Source of the DNA: Shewanella pealeana ATCC 700345
GTDB taxonomy: Bacteria > Pseudomonadota > Gammaproteobacteria > Enterobacterales > Shewanellaceae
Length of the DNA: 64,000 nucleotides
Reading direction: 5' to 3'
NCBI RefSeq assembly: GCF_000018285.1
Contig: NC_009901.1
Span: 309,001 to 373,000, forward strand
In this document: positions 18,198-27,531 of the stretch, in pieces
Layout of the letters: each line of letters begins with the position of its first letter
Numbering within the stretch: position 1 is the stretch's first letter
The notes under the pieces: model-generated
Told to the model about the DNA's origin: nothing
What the model saw: only the letters and a program-made list of their open reading frames with translations
The model's database searches: none
Made by a program: the position numbers and the translations under genes

Positions 18198-18524
18198 CTA
18201 TTGCAAGATCGCTTTGATTTGTTCATTGATGACCTGGATCTCGCCACAGAGGTTGCTAATGGCGCTTTCATCTGGAATGGTGCCAGCCTGAGAGCTTGAC
18301 TCAACCACTTGTGCCAGGCTCATGGCATTCTTGGCACATAAATTACTAAACATTCCTTTCAGCTCATGGGATATTTGGAATAAGCCATCAAGGTCATCCG
18401 TCGCGTATTTTTGTTGAATGACGCTATCACTTTGACCGTATTCATCCATATAAATGGTAAGCAGCATCTCGACCATAGCGTCATCATCATCACAGAGTGC
18501 TTTAAGTTCATCAACTTTAATCAT
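18198..18524 (-). CDS. free-standing HPt phosphotransfer protein
   Basis: A 108-residue all-helical HPt domain and nothing else. The phospho-accepting His is H53 in ISHELKGMFSNLCA, with the small residues and Lys expected after it. AGGAG lies six bases before the ATG. Hybrid kinases without their own HPt pass phosphate to such proteins. The hybrid kinase at 11108-13765 ends in a receiver and lacks HPt, and a receiver-PP2C protein is encoded at 29086-30288, so this protein plausibly bridges the two. It sits inside the polysaccharide operon, between a glycosyltransferase and a DUF3131 gene. Confidence 0.85.
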   Translation of the reverse strand: MIKVDELKALCDDDDAMVEMLLTIYMDEYGQSDSVIQQKYATDDLDGLFQISHELKGMFSNLCAKNAMSLAQVVESSSQAGTIPDESAISNLCGEIQVINEQIKAILQ

Positions 18525-18572
18525 AGTTTACTCCTTTATATGGCTCGCTATGGTATGCCTATCGATGATATT

Positions 18573-19847
18573 TCAACAAGGTTCTGTCGATGCCGCTTTG
18601 ACTTGGGTGAGCCAAGCTGAAAGTACTTGCGGTGTCATTAGCGCCTCATTACCTAGCTCGCAGTCCTTCGCGTTGACCAATTCATCTGGAAGTTTATCAA
18701 TAATGGCCTCAAGATCTTCTGCTGTTCGTACATGCTCGTCAATTAACTGAGCCATCTCTTTATTGTACTGGATATTTCTAGCCCTTAATGCTGTGACTAA
18801 GCCTTGCAATAGCGTTAACCAAGTACTCATTGGTCCTTGGGTTATAGAGGCTGATTCGGCAGCAGAGTCGATAAATGCGAAAGGCACCGTCGCTATGTTC
18901 AAATTGTGCTGCATTGCGGCAAGGATCCAATCGGTATCGAATGAAAAATCAAAAACACTGGGGTTGGCGAGAATACAAGCAAGCGCTTCTGTGCTAAATA
19001 GCTTATAGGCTGCTTGGGTGTCGTGAATCCCCTTAGTGAAGATGCTTGCGCCGACCATTCTTTGCATATGACGTAGGGTTTTAATACCAATTCCCCAGCG
19101 TTGCTCCTGCTTTACCAGTATCGACATGGGATGTTTCCGATTGCCAAGAACTACCTGTGCGTCTTGCTCAATAAATGGCTGTAAAATAAGGCCTAGCTGC
19201 CCCATATGAACCGAATTATCTGCATCGGTATAGAGGACTGCATCAAGGTGATCTTCTAGGGCATGCATGCAGCCATGGATGATGGCGCCGCCTTTCTTTG
19301 AGTCGTCGACATGCTTTAAATTCGCCAGAGGGCCTTTATCAAGCTTTACCCCATCACTGAGTTTTAGCACTTGTATTTTTTTTGCTTGTTTAGACTGCTG
19401 TGCAATGCGAGTCGCGATATCGAAGCTAGCGTGTGGGCAGCCGTCATCAACCGGGTAAAGCCGCCAATCAAGATTGCTTTTTTTACAAACCCACTCTAAC
19501 TGCTGCACTTTGGTGAGTAGTGAATTCTCTCCATTGGGGTTAGTGTTGGATTTACCGAGTAAGCGATGATGTTCGCCCCACATAGCAAAAACGATCCCGA
19601 CGGTAATGGGTTCGTTAATTTGTTCAACGTATTGTCTTGAAAGAACTAACTTTACCGCGAGTTTAAATGCCAGTGGACAGTCATCTTTTTGAGATAGCTT
19701 AATAAGTTGTTCTGGTGCTGTCTGTTGTAATGCGAGTAGCGAGTCGGCCAATGTCAGCAGCGCATCTTGGTGAGCAGGCTCAGTTAAATCAAACTGGTTG
19801 CTTGCTGCGCGGTAGAGTTGCTCTAGATCTTCTCTTGGGGTCATCAT
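18573..19847 (-). CDS. GT-A (family 2-like) glycosyltransferase
   Basis: A 424-residue soluble glycosyltransferase. The nucleotide-sugar fold begins near TVGIVFAMWGEHHRL, has VDDGCP as the first Asp motif and YTDADNSVHMGQL as the DxD motif. DTQAAYKLFSTEAL and FSFDTDWIL match dolichyl-phosphate-sugar synthase-like enzymes. No membrane helix is present. AGGA six bases before ATG 19845-19847 (MMTPRED) supports this start over the ATG at 19862. A gap of about 200 bp upstream separates it from the 20048 gene, so a second promoter of the locus may lie there. Confidence 0.8.
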   Translation of the reverse strand: MMTPREDLEQLYRAASNQFDLTEPAHQDALLTLADSLLALQQTAPEQLIKLSQKDDCPLAFKLAVKLVLSRQYVEQINEPITVGIVFAMWGEHHRLLGKSNTNPNGENSLLTKVQQLEWVCKKSNLDWRLYPVDDGCPHASFDIATRIAQQSKQAKKIQVLKLSDGVKLDKGPLANLKHVDDSKKGGAIIHGCMHALEDHLDAVLYTDADNSVHMGQLGLILQPFIEQDAQVVLGNRKHPMSILVKQEQRWGIGIKTLRHMQRMVGASIFTKGIHDTQAAYKLFSTEALACILANPSVFDFSFDTDWILAAMQHNLNIATVPFAFIDSAAESASITQGPMSTWLTLLQGLVTALRARNIQYNKEMAQLIDEHVRTAEDLEAIIDKLPDELVNAKDCELGNEALMTPQVLSAWLTQVKAASTEPC

Positions 19848-20047
19848 ATTGAATCCTTTCATTGCCTTCGCTCGTCCTGAGTTACTGGTATTTCTTTAAA
19901 TATTTATCAAGAAAATACAACGTTATCCAAAGGCTAGTAATAGATTTGAAAAACGGCAAGTTTCTTAGTTACTTCAATCGCTATGTTTAGCATGCAACAT
20001 CCGATTTAACGTGAGGGCGACGATATCGCGTGTGATGATTTCTGCGG

Positions 20048-21052
20048 TTAGTCATTTAGGCTGTTGTCGATCTCTGAAATGCTTGATGAGAAAGGTTTGC
20101 TTGCAGGTTGCATCATTGGTGTTGGTTCGGTTGTAGGTATAGCTGATTTGTTTACTGGTGCCTCGGTGGGAGTTGTGGGCACTGGCTGTATTTGGCGTTT
20201 TTGTTTGGCACTGACCCTGACCCTGACCCTTGGGTTTTGTCCAGTTGCTAGATTACCTTTTGCCATCGGATTGTCAGCGGGTATTTTCGGCTGTACAACA
20301 GCTTGTTGCGCGGCTGCAATATTCGCTTCTGGTGAGTCAATTGTTTTCGCTGTTTTGGGCACTGTTGACGTTTTGGTAATGGGCGTTGGAGTAAACGATG
20401 GCGTTTGTGACACATTAGTCTGTATACCCGATAGCTTTTTCTGCCCTTGCTCCAACCCTGACGACTCTGCTGATAATGGGGTGGGATTAATCGTTGGCGC
20501 TAGTGTCACGGGAGCTTGTTGATGACGACTGAGGCCAAGTTTCGGTGAGGAAAATTGAAATAAGCCGAGTTTATCATCCCATACCTGCAATACGCTCAAC
20601 TCCAAGTCCAGTGTGGCATCTAAACCTGAGCTAATGTCACTCACCTGCATGGCTACCGACAGTTGGGTGTTGGCAGTCTCTAAGCGTTGATGTAATAGCT
20701 GTTGCATTTGCGACCAGTTTGTTCCCCCCGTTAATAGGTAGCGGGTGCTGTCTGCCCAGTATTGATATGCGATGGGATCATTGGCTTTATCTGCGGCAAT
20801 GGCCGCTAAAGATGCGGCTAGGCCCGCCGATTGCCACATTGTCTGTTGCGGTAGCTTTTTAGCATTACTCAGTAGCATAATGCTGAGTTGGTTCCAGTGG
20901 GTTGCAGCTTGAGTGTAACGTGCTTTGGCGAGTAGGTAGTTGCCTTTATGAAAAGGTTGTAGATCGAGCTCCAGTGCATTCGCCCAAGTGTTTTTACCCG
21001 CTGAAATGGTGAATAGAAGCAGTGTGGCTAAGAGTCTAAATTTATAGCTCAT
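20048..21052 (-). CDS. exported protein with Pro/Thr-rich tail
   Basis: A 334-residue protein. A signal peptide ends near NTWANA. Residues 30-140 are helical and look like tetratricopeptide-type packing (FHKGNYLLAKARYTQAATHW). The last 170 residues are rich in Pro, Thr, Ser and Gln and probably disordered. They contain a short basic run PRVRVRVSAKQ coded by three perfect hexamers (20212-20229). It overlaps the DUF3131 gene upstream by 11 bases with GGAG before its ATG, so translation is coupled. I do not recognise the family; a periplasmic scaffold for the polysaccharide machine is a guess from position. Confidence 0.65.
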   Translation of the reverse strand: MSYKFRLLATLLLFTISAGKNTWANALELDLQPFHKGNYLLAKARYTQAATHWNQLSIMLLSNAKKLPQQTMWQSAGLAASLAAIAADKANDPIAYQYWADSTRYLLTGGTNWSQMQQLLHQRLETANTQLSVAMQVSDISSGLDATLDLELSVLQVWDDKLGLFQFSSPKLGLSRHQQAPVTLAPTINPTPLSAESSGLEQGQKKLSGIQTNVSQTPSFTPTPITKTSTVPKTAKTIDSPEANIAAAQQAVVQPKIPADNPMAKGNLATGQNPRVRVRVSAKQKRQIQPVPTTPTEAPVNKSAIPTTEPTPMMQPASKPFSSSISEIDNSLND

Positions 21053-22430
21053 CGAAAGTCTCCACTAGGCATTTCCCTGGATGATTAAAGCGTGAGTTGA
21101 AGCGTACATCGCGATATTCTTTGTTGTTCTTCGCTTGATAAAGCTTGCCATTAGCCTTGTACAGCAAGGCTTCGAGTACGCCCGCATTGGTTTTTAAGGT
21201 GATACTTTTTTCGTAGGCACTAGTGGCTTCATAGCGTCCTTCATACCAACCTCGTTGAGGGTTATACAGCTCTTGTACGAGCACCATTAAACGTTCGGTA
21301 TAGTCTGTGTTCCACAATGCCCACATTTGAAAGGCGACGCGGGTTGAAACCAGCGCTAACAGGTCATGGCTACTACCATCTTCAGCGACGGTGATCCAAG
21401 GCGTACCTAATGCGTAGATAGCGTCATAAACAAAATAGGGTTCCCCAGAAACAACATGTTCAGCTCTGGCGGTATATATACGTTCCTTATCCCATCGACT
21501 CTGTTGCACTTGATAGACAGAGTCGGCCATGGCGGCTAGCGGCGCATTGCTGTGAGTCGAATCAAAAGAGCTGTCATCGTTAATGTCATCCCAATTGAAC
21601 TCTAGCCCTAGCCAGAGGTAAGGCGTACTAAAAACGGGTCTAAGTACATCGAAGAAACGAGGGTCCCTGCCGTCAAATAACAGGTCGATACCGTTAACCG
21701 TTGCGACTTCGTATGGCTCAAGCATCATGGTTTTTTTGGGAATGACCTGCCAGTCTTGGTAGCCATAAGCAGCATATTCTTCTATGCCAAGGCGGCCTTC
21801 TTTGTAACGAGTAACTTGGTTATTACTGATGTTACCGCCATATAGCTCGCCTTTTTCTGAGACTAACGCGCAAAAGTTCCAACGTAATACCGCTTTATCG
21901 ATATATTCAGAAAACTCAGGATTATGTTGTTTAGTAATGGCTAAGGCGATGAGTAAGCGGCCAATATCAATCGCCGACCAGCCCAGTTCACTAGGTTGAT
22001 TGGCATAATTAACCATAGTGCGGTTGCTAGTTGAGTAGACTTTGTTGGGTACCCCTTGCCGGGTGAGGGGCATCTTGACTAAGAAATCGATGGCGAGAGT
22101 GAGTCGTTCATCGTGCTCTTTAGTTGAAATCAGTTCGAATTGAAGCGCGGCTTGCAGCGATATTAAATAGTCAGCTAGGGAGGTCATATCCATAGTCGGA
22201 TAGTTATCGATGGAATTGACTAACCCGGTAGAGAGTTGGGTATTATTGACAAAATATTGCCAGGCCGTTTGGCTCCAAACCAGCTCTTGTTCGGTTAACT
22301 CTCCATGACGTCCCTGCCTTATTAGTTGGGATTTTGTCACACCGGAAACACCCGATTGCACGCCCTGATAGACCAGGCCGCAAGCTTGAAGATTAAGCAG
22401 TACTAACAGCAAAATACATTGTCGTAGCAT
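21042..22430 (-). CDS. DUF3131 protein, probable lipoprotein (paralogue 2)
   Basis: A 462-residue protein. The N-terminus MLRQCILLLVLLNLQACG holds a lipobox-like LQAC, so it is probably a lipoprotein. The DUF3131 region starts near ELTEQELVWSQTAWQYF and shows YPTMDMTSLADYL, LGWSAIDIGRLLIAL, EGRLGIEEYAAYGY and DGRDPRFFD. It shares these blocks with the copies at 22453 and 23858, pointing to local duplication. GGAG lies just before the ATG. The gap to the previous gene is 22 bases. Confidence 0.78.
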   Translation of the reverse strand: MLRQCILLLVLLNLQACGLVYQGVQSGVSGVTKSQLIRQGRHGELTEQELVWSQTAWQYFVNNTQLSTGLVNSIDNYPTMDMTSLADYLISLQAALQFELISTKEHDERLTLAIDFLVKMPLTRQGVPNKVYSTSNRTMVNYANQPSELGWSAIDIGRLLIALAITKQHNPEFSEYIDKAVLRWNFCALVSEKGELYGGNISNNQVTRYKEGRLGIEEYAAYGYQDWQVIPKKTMMLEPYEVATVNGIDLLFDGRDPRFFDVLRPVFSTPYLWLGLEFNWDDINDDSSFDSTHSNAPLAAMADSVYQVQQSRWDKERIYTARAEHVVSGEPYFVYDAIYALGTPWITVAEDGSSHDLLALVSTRVAFQMWALWNTDYTERLMVLVQELYNPQRGWYEGRYEATSAYEKSITLKTNAGVLEALLYKANGKLYQAKNNKEYRDVRFNSRFNHPGKCLVETFDEL

Positions 22431-22452
22431 ATGACTCCGATAAGGCCGAAAA

Positions 22453-23847
22453 TTAGTCAGTTTCTACGTTTCTAGGTAAGCATTGTCCTTCGTAGCCAAA
22501 TGGACTTTGTAATGCTTTTTCCCAAAGGCTTGGTGCTGTGGTTGCTTGGTATTGCAGGAGTTTTCCTTGTTTTTTATACAGTAAAATTTCCAATAGGATC
22601 CCGTTATTGTTCGAAGTGAAGGTGTTAATCAGGCCGGTTCCATTTTCAAAAATACCCTCGTAGAAGCCTTTTTCACGGTCGTAAACGTGACTGACATGCT
22701 CAAATAGCAGGTCGGTATACTCTGTGTCCCAAAGCACCCACATCCCCATGGCGCCTTTGATGGCAACGGCTGAATATTGTGGTAGAAAATCACCCACTTC
22801 GGATATGGTGTTCCAAGCAAAACCATCGGTGTAAATCGTGTCGTATACGAAGTAGGGCGCACCAGCGAGTTGATGCTCAGTTCGGGCGGTAATAATGCCA
22901 GTTTCCTGATAGCGCTTTTCCTGCACGCGGTAGATTTGCAATGCAAACTCGGCGACCCAAGCGTGGCTATAGTTGTCGTCATGTGCGCTATGATCGCTAG
23001 TGACATCCCAGCCCAGCTCGATGCCATCTAGTACATAACTTTCGGTGACCACGTAGCTATGGGCTTTAAGTTTTCTAGGGTCTCGAGTGTCATAAGGGAT
23101 ATCGTAGCCGTACATATTTATGGTGGCATAAGGCTCAGGCATCAATGCCTGCTTGGTGTTGAATCCCCATAACTCGAAGCCTTTGGCTGCATATTCTTCG
23201 TAACCTAAGCGGCCTTCTTGTAGGTATTGCACGGGCTTGCCAGGCTCTAATAGTGCGCCGAACATGGTGCCGTTCTCATCGACGACATTACAAAAGTTCC
23301 AGCGTAGCACTGCTGAATCGATGGCACTGGCGTACTGGGGAAAACGATGTTTGATAATATGTAGCCAAATGAGCAGTCGGCCTAAGTCGAGGGCGGAGTA
23401 GCCTATCTCGCCGGGTTGGTTCGCATAATCCACCTTAGCGGCATTTTGGGTGTTGTAAGCCTTGTTGGGGAGCTCTCCCATAAAAAGGTCAATGGTGTTT
23501 AAGGTGGCAATAAAGCGAATAAAGCGGCGATCGAATTCTTCTTTCTTAATAATGCCAAATTCTAGCGCACTGACCATGCCAGCTAAGTAGGAGGAAGCAT
23601 CCCACCAAGTGACAGAAGGGTAGTCATTTACCGCATTAACCAATCCCGTGGACTCTTGATAATTATTTTCGAAATATTTCCAAGCAATTGTGGCCATTTC
23701 TAACTCTTGCTCAGTCAGCTCTCCTGAGCGAGGTTCTGGTGTTTGCCAATGGGTATGGCGATCGACAATATCATTGGAGAAGCCTTGATAGCTGTTACCG
23801 CAAGCAGAAACAATAAATGCTGAACATACAAGTAGTGCTAGTCGCAT
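22453..23847 (-). CDS. DUF3131 lipoprotein (paralogue 3)
   Basis: A 464-residue lipoprotein: MRLALLVCSAFIVSACGNS has a clear lipobox with Cys16. AAAGGGGA before ATG 23845-23847 sets the start; the frame extends upstream to 23928, but that would destroy the lipoprotein signal. DUF3131 blocks are SGELTEQELEMATIAWKYF, WWDASSYLAGMV, IGYSALDLGRLLIWL, EGRLGYEEYAAKGF and DTRDPRKL. It lies 10 bases after the next DUF3131 gene. Localisation is probably the periplasmic face of a membrane. Confidence 0.8.
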   Translation of the reverse strand: MRLALLVCSAFIVSACGNSYQGFSNDIVDRHTHWQTPEPRSGELTEQELEMATIAWKYFENNYQESTGLVNAVNDYPSVTWWDASSYLAGMVSALEFGIIKKEEFDRRFIRFIATLNTIDLFMGELPNKAYNTQNAAKVDYANQPGEIGYSALDLGRLLIWLHIIKHRFPQYASAIDSAVLRWNFCNVVDENGTMFGALLEPGKPVQYLQEGRLGYEEYAAKGFELWGFNTKQALMPEPYATINMYGYDIPYDTRDPRKLKAHSYVVTESYVLDGIELGWDVTSDHSAHDDNYSHAWVAEFALQIYRVQEKRYQETGIITARTEHQLAGAPYFVYDTIYTDGFAWNTISEVGDFLPQYSAVAIKGAMGMWVLWDTEYTDLLFEHVSHVYDREKGFYEGIFENGTGLINTFTSNNNGILLEILLYKKQGKLLQYQATTAPSLWEKALQSPFGYEGQCLPRNVETD

Positions 23848-23857
23848 ACAGTCCCCT

Positions 23858-25183
23858 TTAATGCTGAACTTCAACGCCAATATTGAGCAATGAGCCACTC
23901 TGAATATAAGCGAGAGATTCGAGCACAATGCCGTTTGTATTGGCGGTCAGTGTTTTATTTATCTCTCCATTACTTTCATAAAGGCCGGAATACCAACCTT
24001 CATTTCTAGAATAGAGATGATTAACACCTTTAATTAATTGGGTTGCGTAGGGGGTGTTGTAGAGAGAATACCAGCCAAATGCGGCTTTAGTTGAAAGGGT
24101 CTTATATGCTGAGGCATCTTCCCCTGTATCGGTAATCGAATTCCACTTCTTTCCATCTGAAAATACCGTGTTATAAACAAAATAGGGGGCCTGATCGATA
24201 TGGTCCTCACTGACCGCTGTGAGTATGCCTAATTGCTTGAAGCGTGCTTCCTGTGCTTTATAAACTCGATAAGCAAACACCTTGGAAATACTGTCACCTC
24301 CGAACTCGATACTATCAAGAATATAGGATTCACTGACCACATAGTTGTGGGCATGGTATATAGCGGGATCTCTACTGTCGGTAGGGATATCTACACCATT
24401 GATCTCGATTAGCTTTAAATAGTCGGCATATTTGAGTGCATTAAAAACATCACTTCCCATTAGGCTAAGTGCTTTAGAAGCGTATTCTTCATAGCCAATA
24501 CGCCCTTCTTGAACCAGTTCTAGGGTATTAGATGACGATAACCTTGAGCCCCATAAGTAGCCGTCTTGGGTCATTGCGGGGATCTGCCAGTGCTGCAACA
24601 CTGCATTCACTTGGCCGTTAAATTTAGGATACTGCCAAATTAAAATATTCATCGGAACTAATATTCGGCCGATGTCGATAGCTGACCATCCAATTCCGCC
24701 TTCAACGGGTTGGTTATTATAGTCCACCATGTCTAACGTCATGGTGTTGTACGCTTTATTGGGAAGTTCATCCCTGACTAGGGGAAGCCTAGAAAGCGAG
24801 TGTAAAGCTTTTTCCATTTTCAGATTAAATTCTTCGAAACTAATGATATTTAATCTTTGAGCAGAAATTAGTGCCATCAAGTAAGAGGCCGTATCCCACA
24901 TGGTTGTTGAGGGATAGCCATCAACAGAATTAACTAGGCCTGTATTATCTTGGTAGTTGTTTTCAAAGTATTTCCAAGCAATGTTCGCCCAGCGGTATTC
25001 CTCATCCGTTAGCACCCTTGTTTCTCTAAAGGGGATCGGCTCAGAGGGAGCAAATGACAGATTGCCCATGACCTGATTGTATTCTCGGGTTTCGATGCTA
25101 AAAGCAATCACCAGAGCGGTAAACAGCCCCAATAAGAACACAATATGGTGGCGCGCTTTAACCCATGAGCTAGTCGATTCCAT
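23858..25183 (-). CDS. DUF3131 membrane-anchored protein (paralogue 4)
   Basis: A 441-residue protein with an uncleaved N-terminal helix (residues 13-27) and a periplasmic DUF3131 domain. Blocks are EEYRWANIAWKYFENNYQ, MWDTASYLMALI, IGWSAIDIGRILVPM, EGRIGYEEYASKAL and DSRDPAIYH. Its start lies inside the last codons of the cellulose-synthase-like gene (14-base overlap, AGAGGAG upstream), a sign of tight coupling. The strict pairing suggests that the two act together, for example in trimming or guiding the nascent chain; this is inference. Confidence 0.8.
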   Translation of the reverse strand: MESTSSWVKARHHIVFLLGLFTALVIAFSIETREYNQVMGNLSFAPSEPIPFRETRVLTDEEYRWANIAWKYFENNYQDNTGLVNSVDGYPSTTMWDTASYLMALISAQRLNIISFEEFNLKMEKALHSLSRLPLVRDELPNKAYNTMTLDMVDYNNQPVEGGIGWSAIDIGRILVPMNILIWQYPKFNGQVNAVLQHWQIPAMTQDGYLWGSRLSSSNTLELVQEGRIGYEEYASKALSLMGSDVFNALKYADYLKLIEINGVDIPTDSRDPAIYHAHNYVVSESYILDSIEFGGDSISKVFAYRVYKAQEARFKQLGILTAVSEDHIDQAPYFVYNTVFSDGKKWNSITDTGEDASAYKTLSTKAAFGWYSLYNTPYATQLIKGVNHLYSRNEGWYSGLYESNGEINKTLTANTNGIVLESLAYIQSGSLLNIGVEVQH

Positions 25184-27026
25184 AATTTAACTCCTCTAGA
25201 TTAACTTGGTTGGCAACGCTGTTAGAGGGAGGGGACCAGTAAGCTGCAGCGATCATCCCCCACATGGCCATCATATTATTGATGGCCCAAAAACTGTTCA
25301 GGATGAGGCCCCCTAAAGAGTAATTGCCAAAAGCGTGTGTACTGTAGGCATACCAAGCAAAACCCATGCTAGCTAAGCTCAAGGCTAGCACAGCCATTTG
25401 TGGGATAACTAAGTGTAAGAAGCGTCCCTGTTGTCGATTCTTAGGTGTAGTTGGGAAGCTAATTTTTTTACCTCTTAATACCGTCCATAGGGCTTTTAAA
25501 TTTACGGGGAAAAACGACAAGAAGTTGGTCTTACCTTGATAACCTGCTATCCCCCAAGTTCCCACCATCATGGCAAGCTCTGCTGTTATCACAAAAGGTA
25601 AAAAGTGCATGTAGAAGGTGGTGTCATATGCGCTCACCGGAGCGATGCTGGTGAGGAAGTACACGATAGGGCAAGCGAGAAAAATCACGTTCCAGATAGC
25701 TGATAAGTTAGACCAAAAGCTGGCGCCATACATGATCTTCTGTTTGAGGCTCATGCCTTTTTTAAACAAGGGGTTGTCATTCATGAAGATGTCGATAGAA
25801 CCTCCGGAGTACTTAAACCTTTGTACCGTCCAGCTTTGTAAGTCTTGTGGTGATAGCATTTTACTTTCTACTTGCGGGTGCTGAATCGATCGCCATTGGC
25901 GTTCAGTGTCGCCATGTAAAATGAGTGAGGTATAGATATCTTCCGACACATGAAATTTGTAAGGGGTAAACTCAGTGTCGAAGATGATCTCTTGGCGTAG
26001 GTTGTTTGAAATACTGCTCTCGACTTGTTTCTCTTTAGTCTGCTTGCGGATCTGCCTTTCAATTGCGTCGTGTTCTTGGCTTATTTGCTGGCTATAACTG
26101 CGTAACGCCGCCTCCATTACCGCCTCTCTGCGGTGGATTGAACCGGCACCACAGCAAAAGGAGGCGTTGGCCCAGTTGCGTCGACGTTGGATAACGTCGT
26201 AAAACATCTGCGGATCATTGGCAAAAGGATCTTTGCCTAAGGTCACGGGACCATACAGTTTTTCGAAAGCACTTCCAAGCCAGCCAATTGGTGTGCCTAA
26301 GCGGTTTTTAAGCCATAAAGGCAAGCGCTCTCCGGCTGGAAGATCGAAGAACCATTGAGGGGTTTGTACCCAAGCGACATCCGGATCTTTAAAGTAGCCT
26401 AAGGTATTTTCGAGTATCGTTGGAAAAGGGCGGGTATCGGCATCACAAATGACAATAAAATCACCGTAAGTTTGCTCCAGCGCATTTTTTAGGTTGCCAG
26501 CCTTGTAACCTACATTACTGTCTCTGGTGATGTACTCAACTTGCAACCTTTCAGCTAGTTGAGCCATCTCTGCTCTCTTACCATCATCTAAAATGAATAT
26601 TCTAATTTCAATTTCGTGGGGGTAACGTACTTTGAGTGCATCTTTAATACTGAGCTCTATCAGTTCAGGTTCTTCATCATAGGTCGGAAATAAAATATCG
26701 ACGCTTAATGGGCGATCTTCCATAGGGTCATTGATGCATTCATTGACGGTTTTTGGTGGTTTTTTTTTAGGTTCGTCTTTGGTTTTCCAAAGATTAAAGG
26801 TAAACAATATGGTGCCAATAAAGGCACAAGACTCGGCAAATGCCAATGGTAATGAAAACCACATCGCGTCATAGTTAAGCGCAAACCCCCAACGCCAAAC
26901 TAAATACCAGAGGCCTAGGCATATATTGCATGTTGCAAGATATTGGTAGAGTAACTCTCTTGGCACACTATGAGGAGTCGGCTGCGGCGGTTTGCGTTTT
27001 TCAAACTCGTTGAAGTAAAAGTCCAT
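25170..27026 (-). CDS. cellulose synthase-like family 2 processive glycosyltransferase
   Basis: A 618-residue inner-membrane glycosyltransferase. Two N-terminal helices (about 30-50 and 56-78) are followed by the GT2 catalytic domain: FPTYDEEPELIE, FILDDGKRAEM, ICDADTRPF. The acceptor end reads SWTVQRFKYSGGS, in the place of the QxxRW motif of cellulose and hyaluronan synthases but with Tyr for Trp. Four or more helices complete the C-terminus. It lacks a PilZ domain, so direct c-di-GMP control as in BcsA is not expected. It is the likely polymerase of the locus. GGAG nine bases upstream supports the start. Confidence 0.85.
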   Translation of the reverse strand: MDFYFNEFEKRKPPQPTPHSVPRELLYQYLATCNICLGLWYLVWRWGFALNYDAMWFSLPLAFAESCAFIGTILFTFNLWKTKDEPKKKPPKTVNECINDPMEDRPLSVDILFPTYDEEPELIELSIKDALKVRYPHEIEIRIFILDDGKRAEMAQLAERLQVEYITRDSNVGYKAGNLKNALEQTYGDFIVICDADTRPFPTILENTLGYFKDPDVAWVQTPQWFFDLPAGERLPLWLKNRLGTPIGWLGSAFEKLYGPVTLGKDPFANDPQMFYDVIQRRRNWANASFCCGAGSIHRREAVMEAALRSYSQQISQEHDAIERQIRKQTKEKQVESSISNNLRQEIIFDTEFTPYKFHVSEDIYTSLILHGDTERQWRSIQHPQVESKMLSPQDLQSWTVQRFKYSGGSIDIFMNDNPLFKKGMSLKQKIMYGASFWSNLSAIWNVIFLACPIVYFLTSIAPVSAYDTTFYMHFLPFVITAELAMMVGTWGIAGYQGKTNFLSFFPVNLKALWTVLRGKKISFPTTPKNRQQGRFLHLVIPQMAVLALSLASMGFAWYAYSTHAFGNYSLGGLILNSFWAINNMMAMWGMIAAAYWSPPSNSVANQVNLEELNYGID

Positions 27027-27075
27027 CTAGCTGCTCTCCATTATTATGCTGTTGGCTCTATATCTCACTGTCGGC

Positions 27076-27519
27076 TTAGCCTGCTTTCTTCAAAAGTTTG
27101 AATGTGTTTCTACTTTTATTCGATGTGTACTCGATTGTGTCTGCTAGTTGTAAAACGATTTTTAGCCCTCTATTGCTTTGCAACCAAGTAGTGGGATCAT
27201 CGGCAACCGGTTCAATAAAGTCTGTTGCGGGTAAATCATCTAAAATATGGGCTGGCATGGGGCTGCCATAATCCGATACCTCGATGGTAAGCAGGTTGTC
27301 GGCACCTAGATAGGAGGTGATATCGAACGCGGCGCCGTCAATATTTCCGTAAGCATGTTCAAATACATTATTCACTAACTCGACTAAACAGAGCTCCATT
27401 TGCTCAATAATGCTAACGTCAACCTTGAGTTGCCGCCAAAAAGGAACTATATCGGAGGCAACAAGCCTAGATGCTTCTAAGCAACTTGAATATTGTTGGT
27501 GAAACGTCCTTGTTCTCAC
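27076..27519 (-). CDS. RsbW-like anti-sigma/serine kinase ATPase
   Basis: A 147-residue GHKL ATPase. The N-box is LVELVNNVFEHAYGN and the G1-type box is VSDYGSPMP, followed by NRGLKIVLQLAD. These match stand-alone RsbW/SpoIIAB-type kinases that phosphorylate a STAS partner. Start GTG 27517-27519 has GGGAG eight bases before it. Its STAS partner and opposing phosphatase are encoded just upstream (28739-29071 and 29086-30288). No sigma factor gene is nearby, so its bound target could be RpoS, another regulator or an enzyme of the locus. Confidence 0.85.
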   Translation of the reverse strand: MRTRTFHQQYSSCLEASRLVASDIVPFWRQLKVDVSIIEQMELCLVELVNNVFEHAYGNIDGAAFDITSYLGADNLLTIEVSDYGSPMPAHILDDLPATDFIEPVADDPTTWLQSNRGLKIVLQLADTIEYTSNKSRNTFKLLKKAG

Positions 27520-27531
27520 GGTTTAAACTCC

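Noticed and set aside
20064..20522. 152-codon plus-strand frame
   Set aside because: It is antisense to the Pro/Thr-rich gene at 20048-21052. Its Gly/Val/Cys-rich product follows from the opposite strand's codons and it has no family resemblance.
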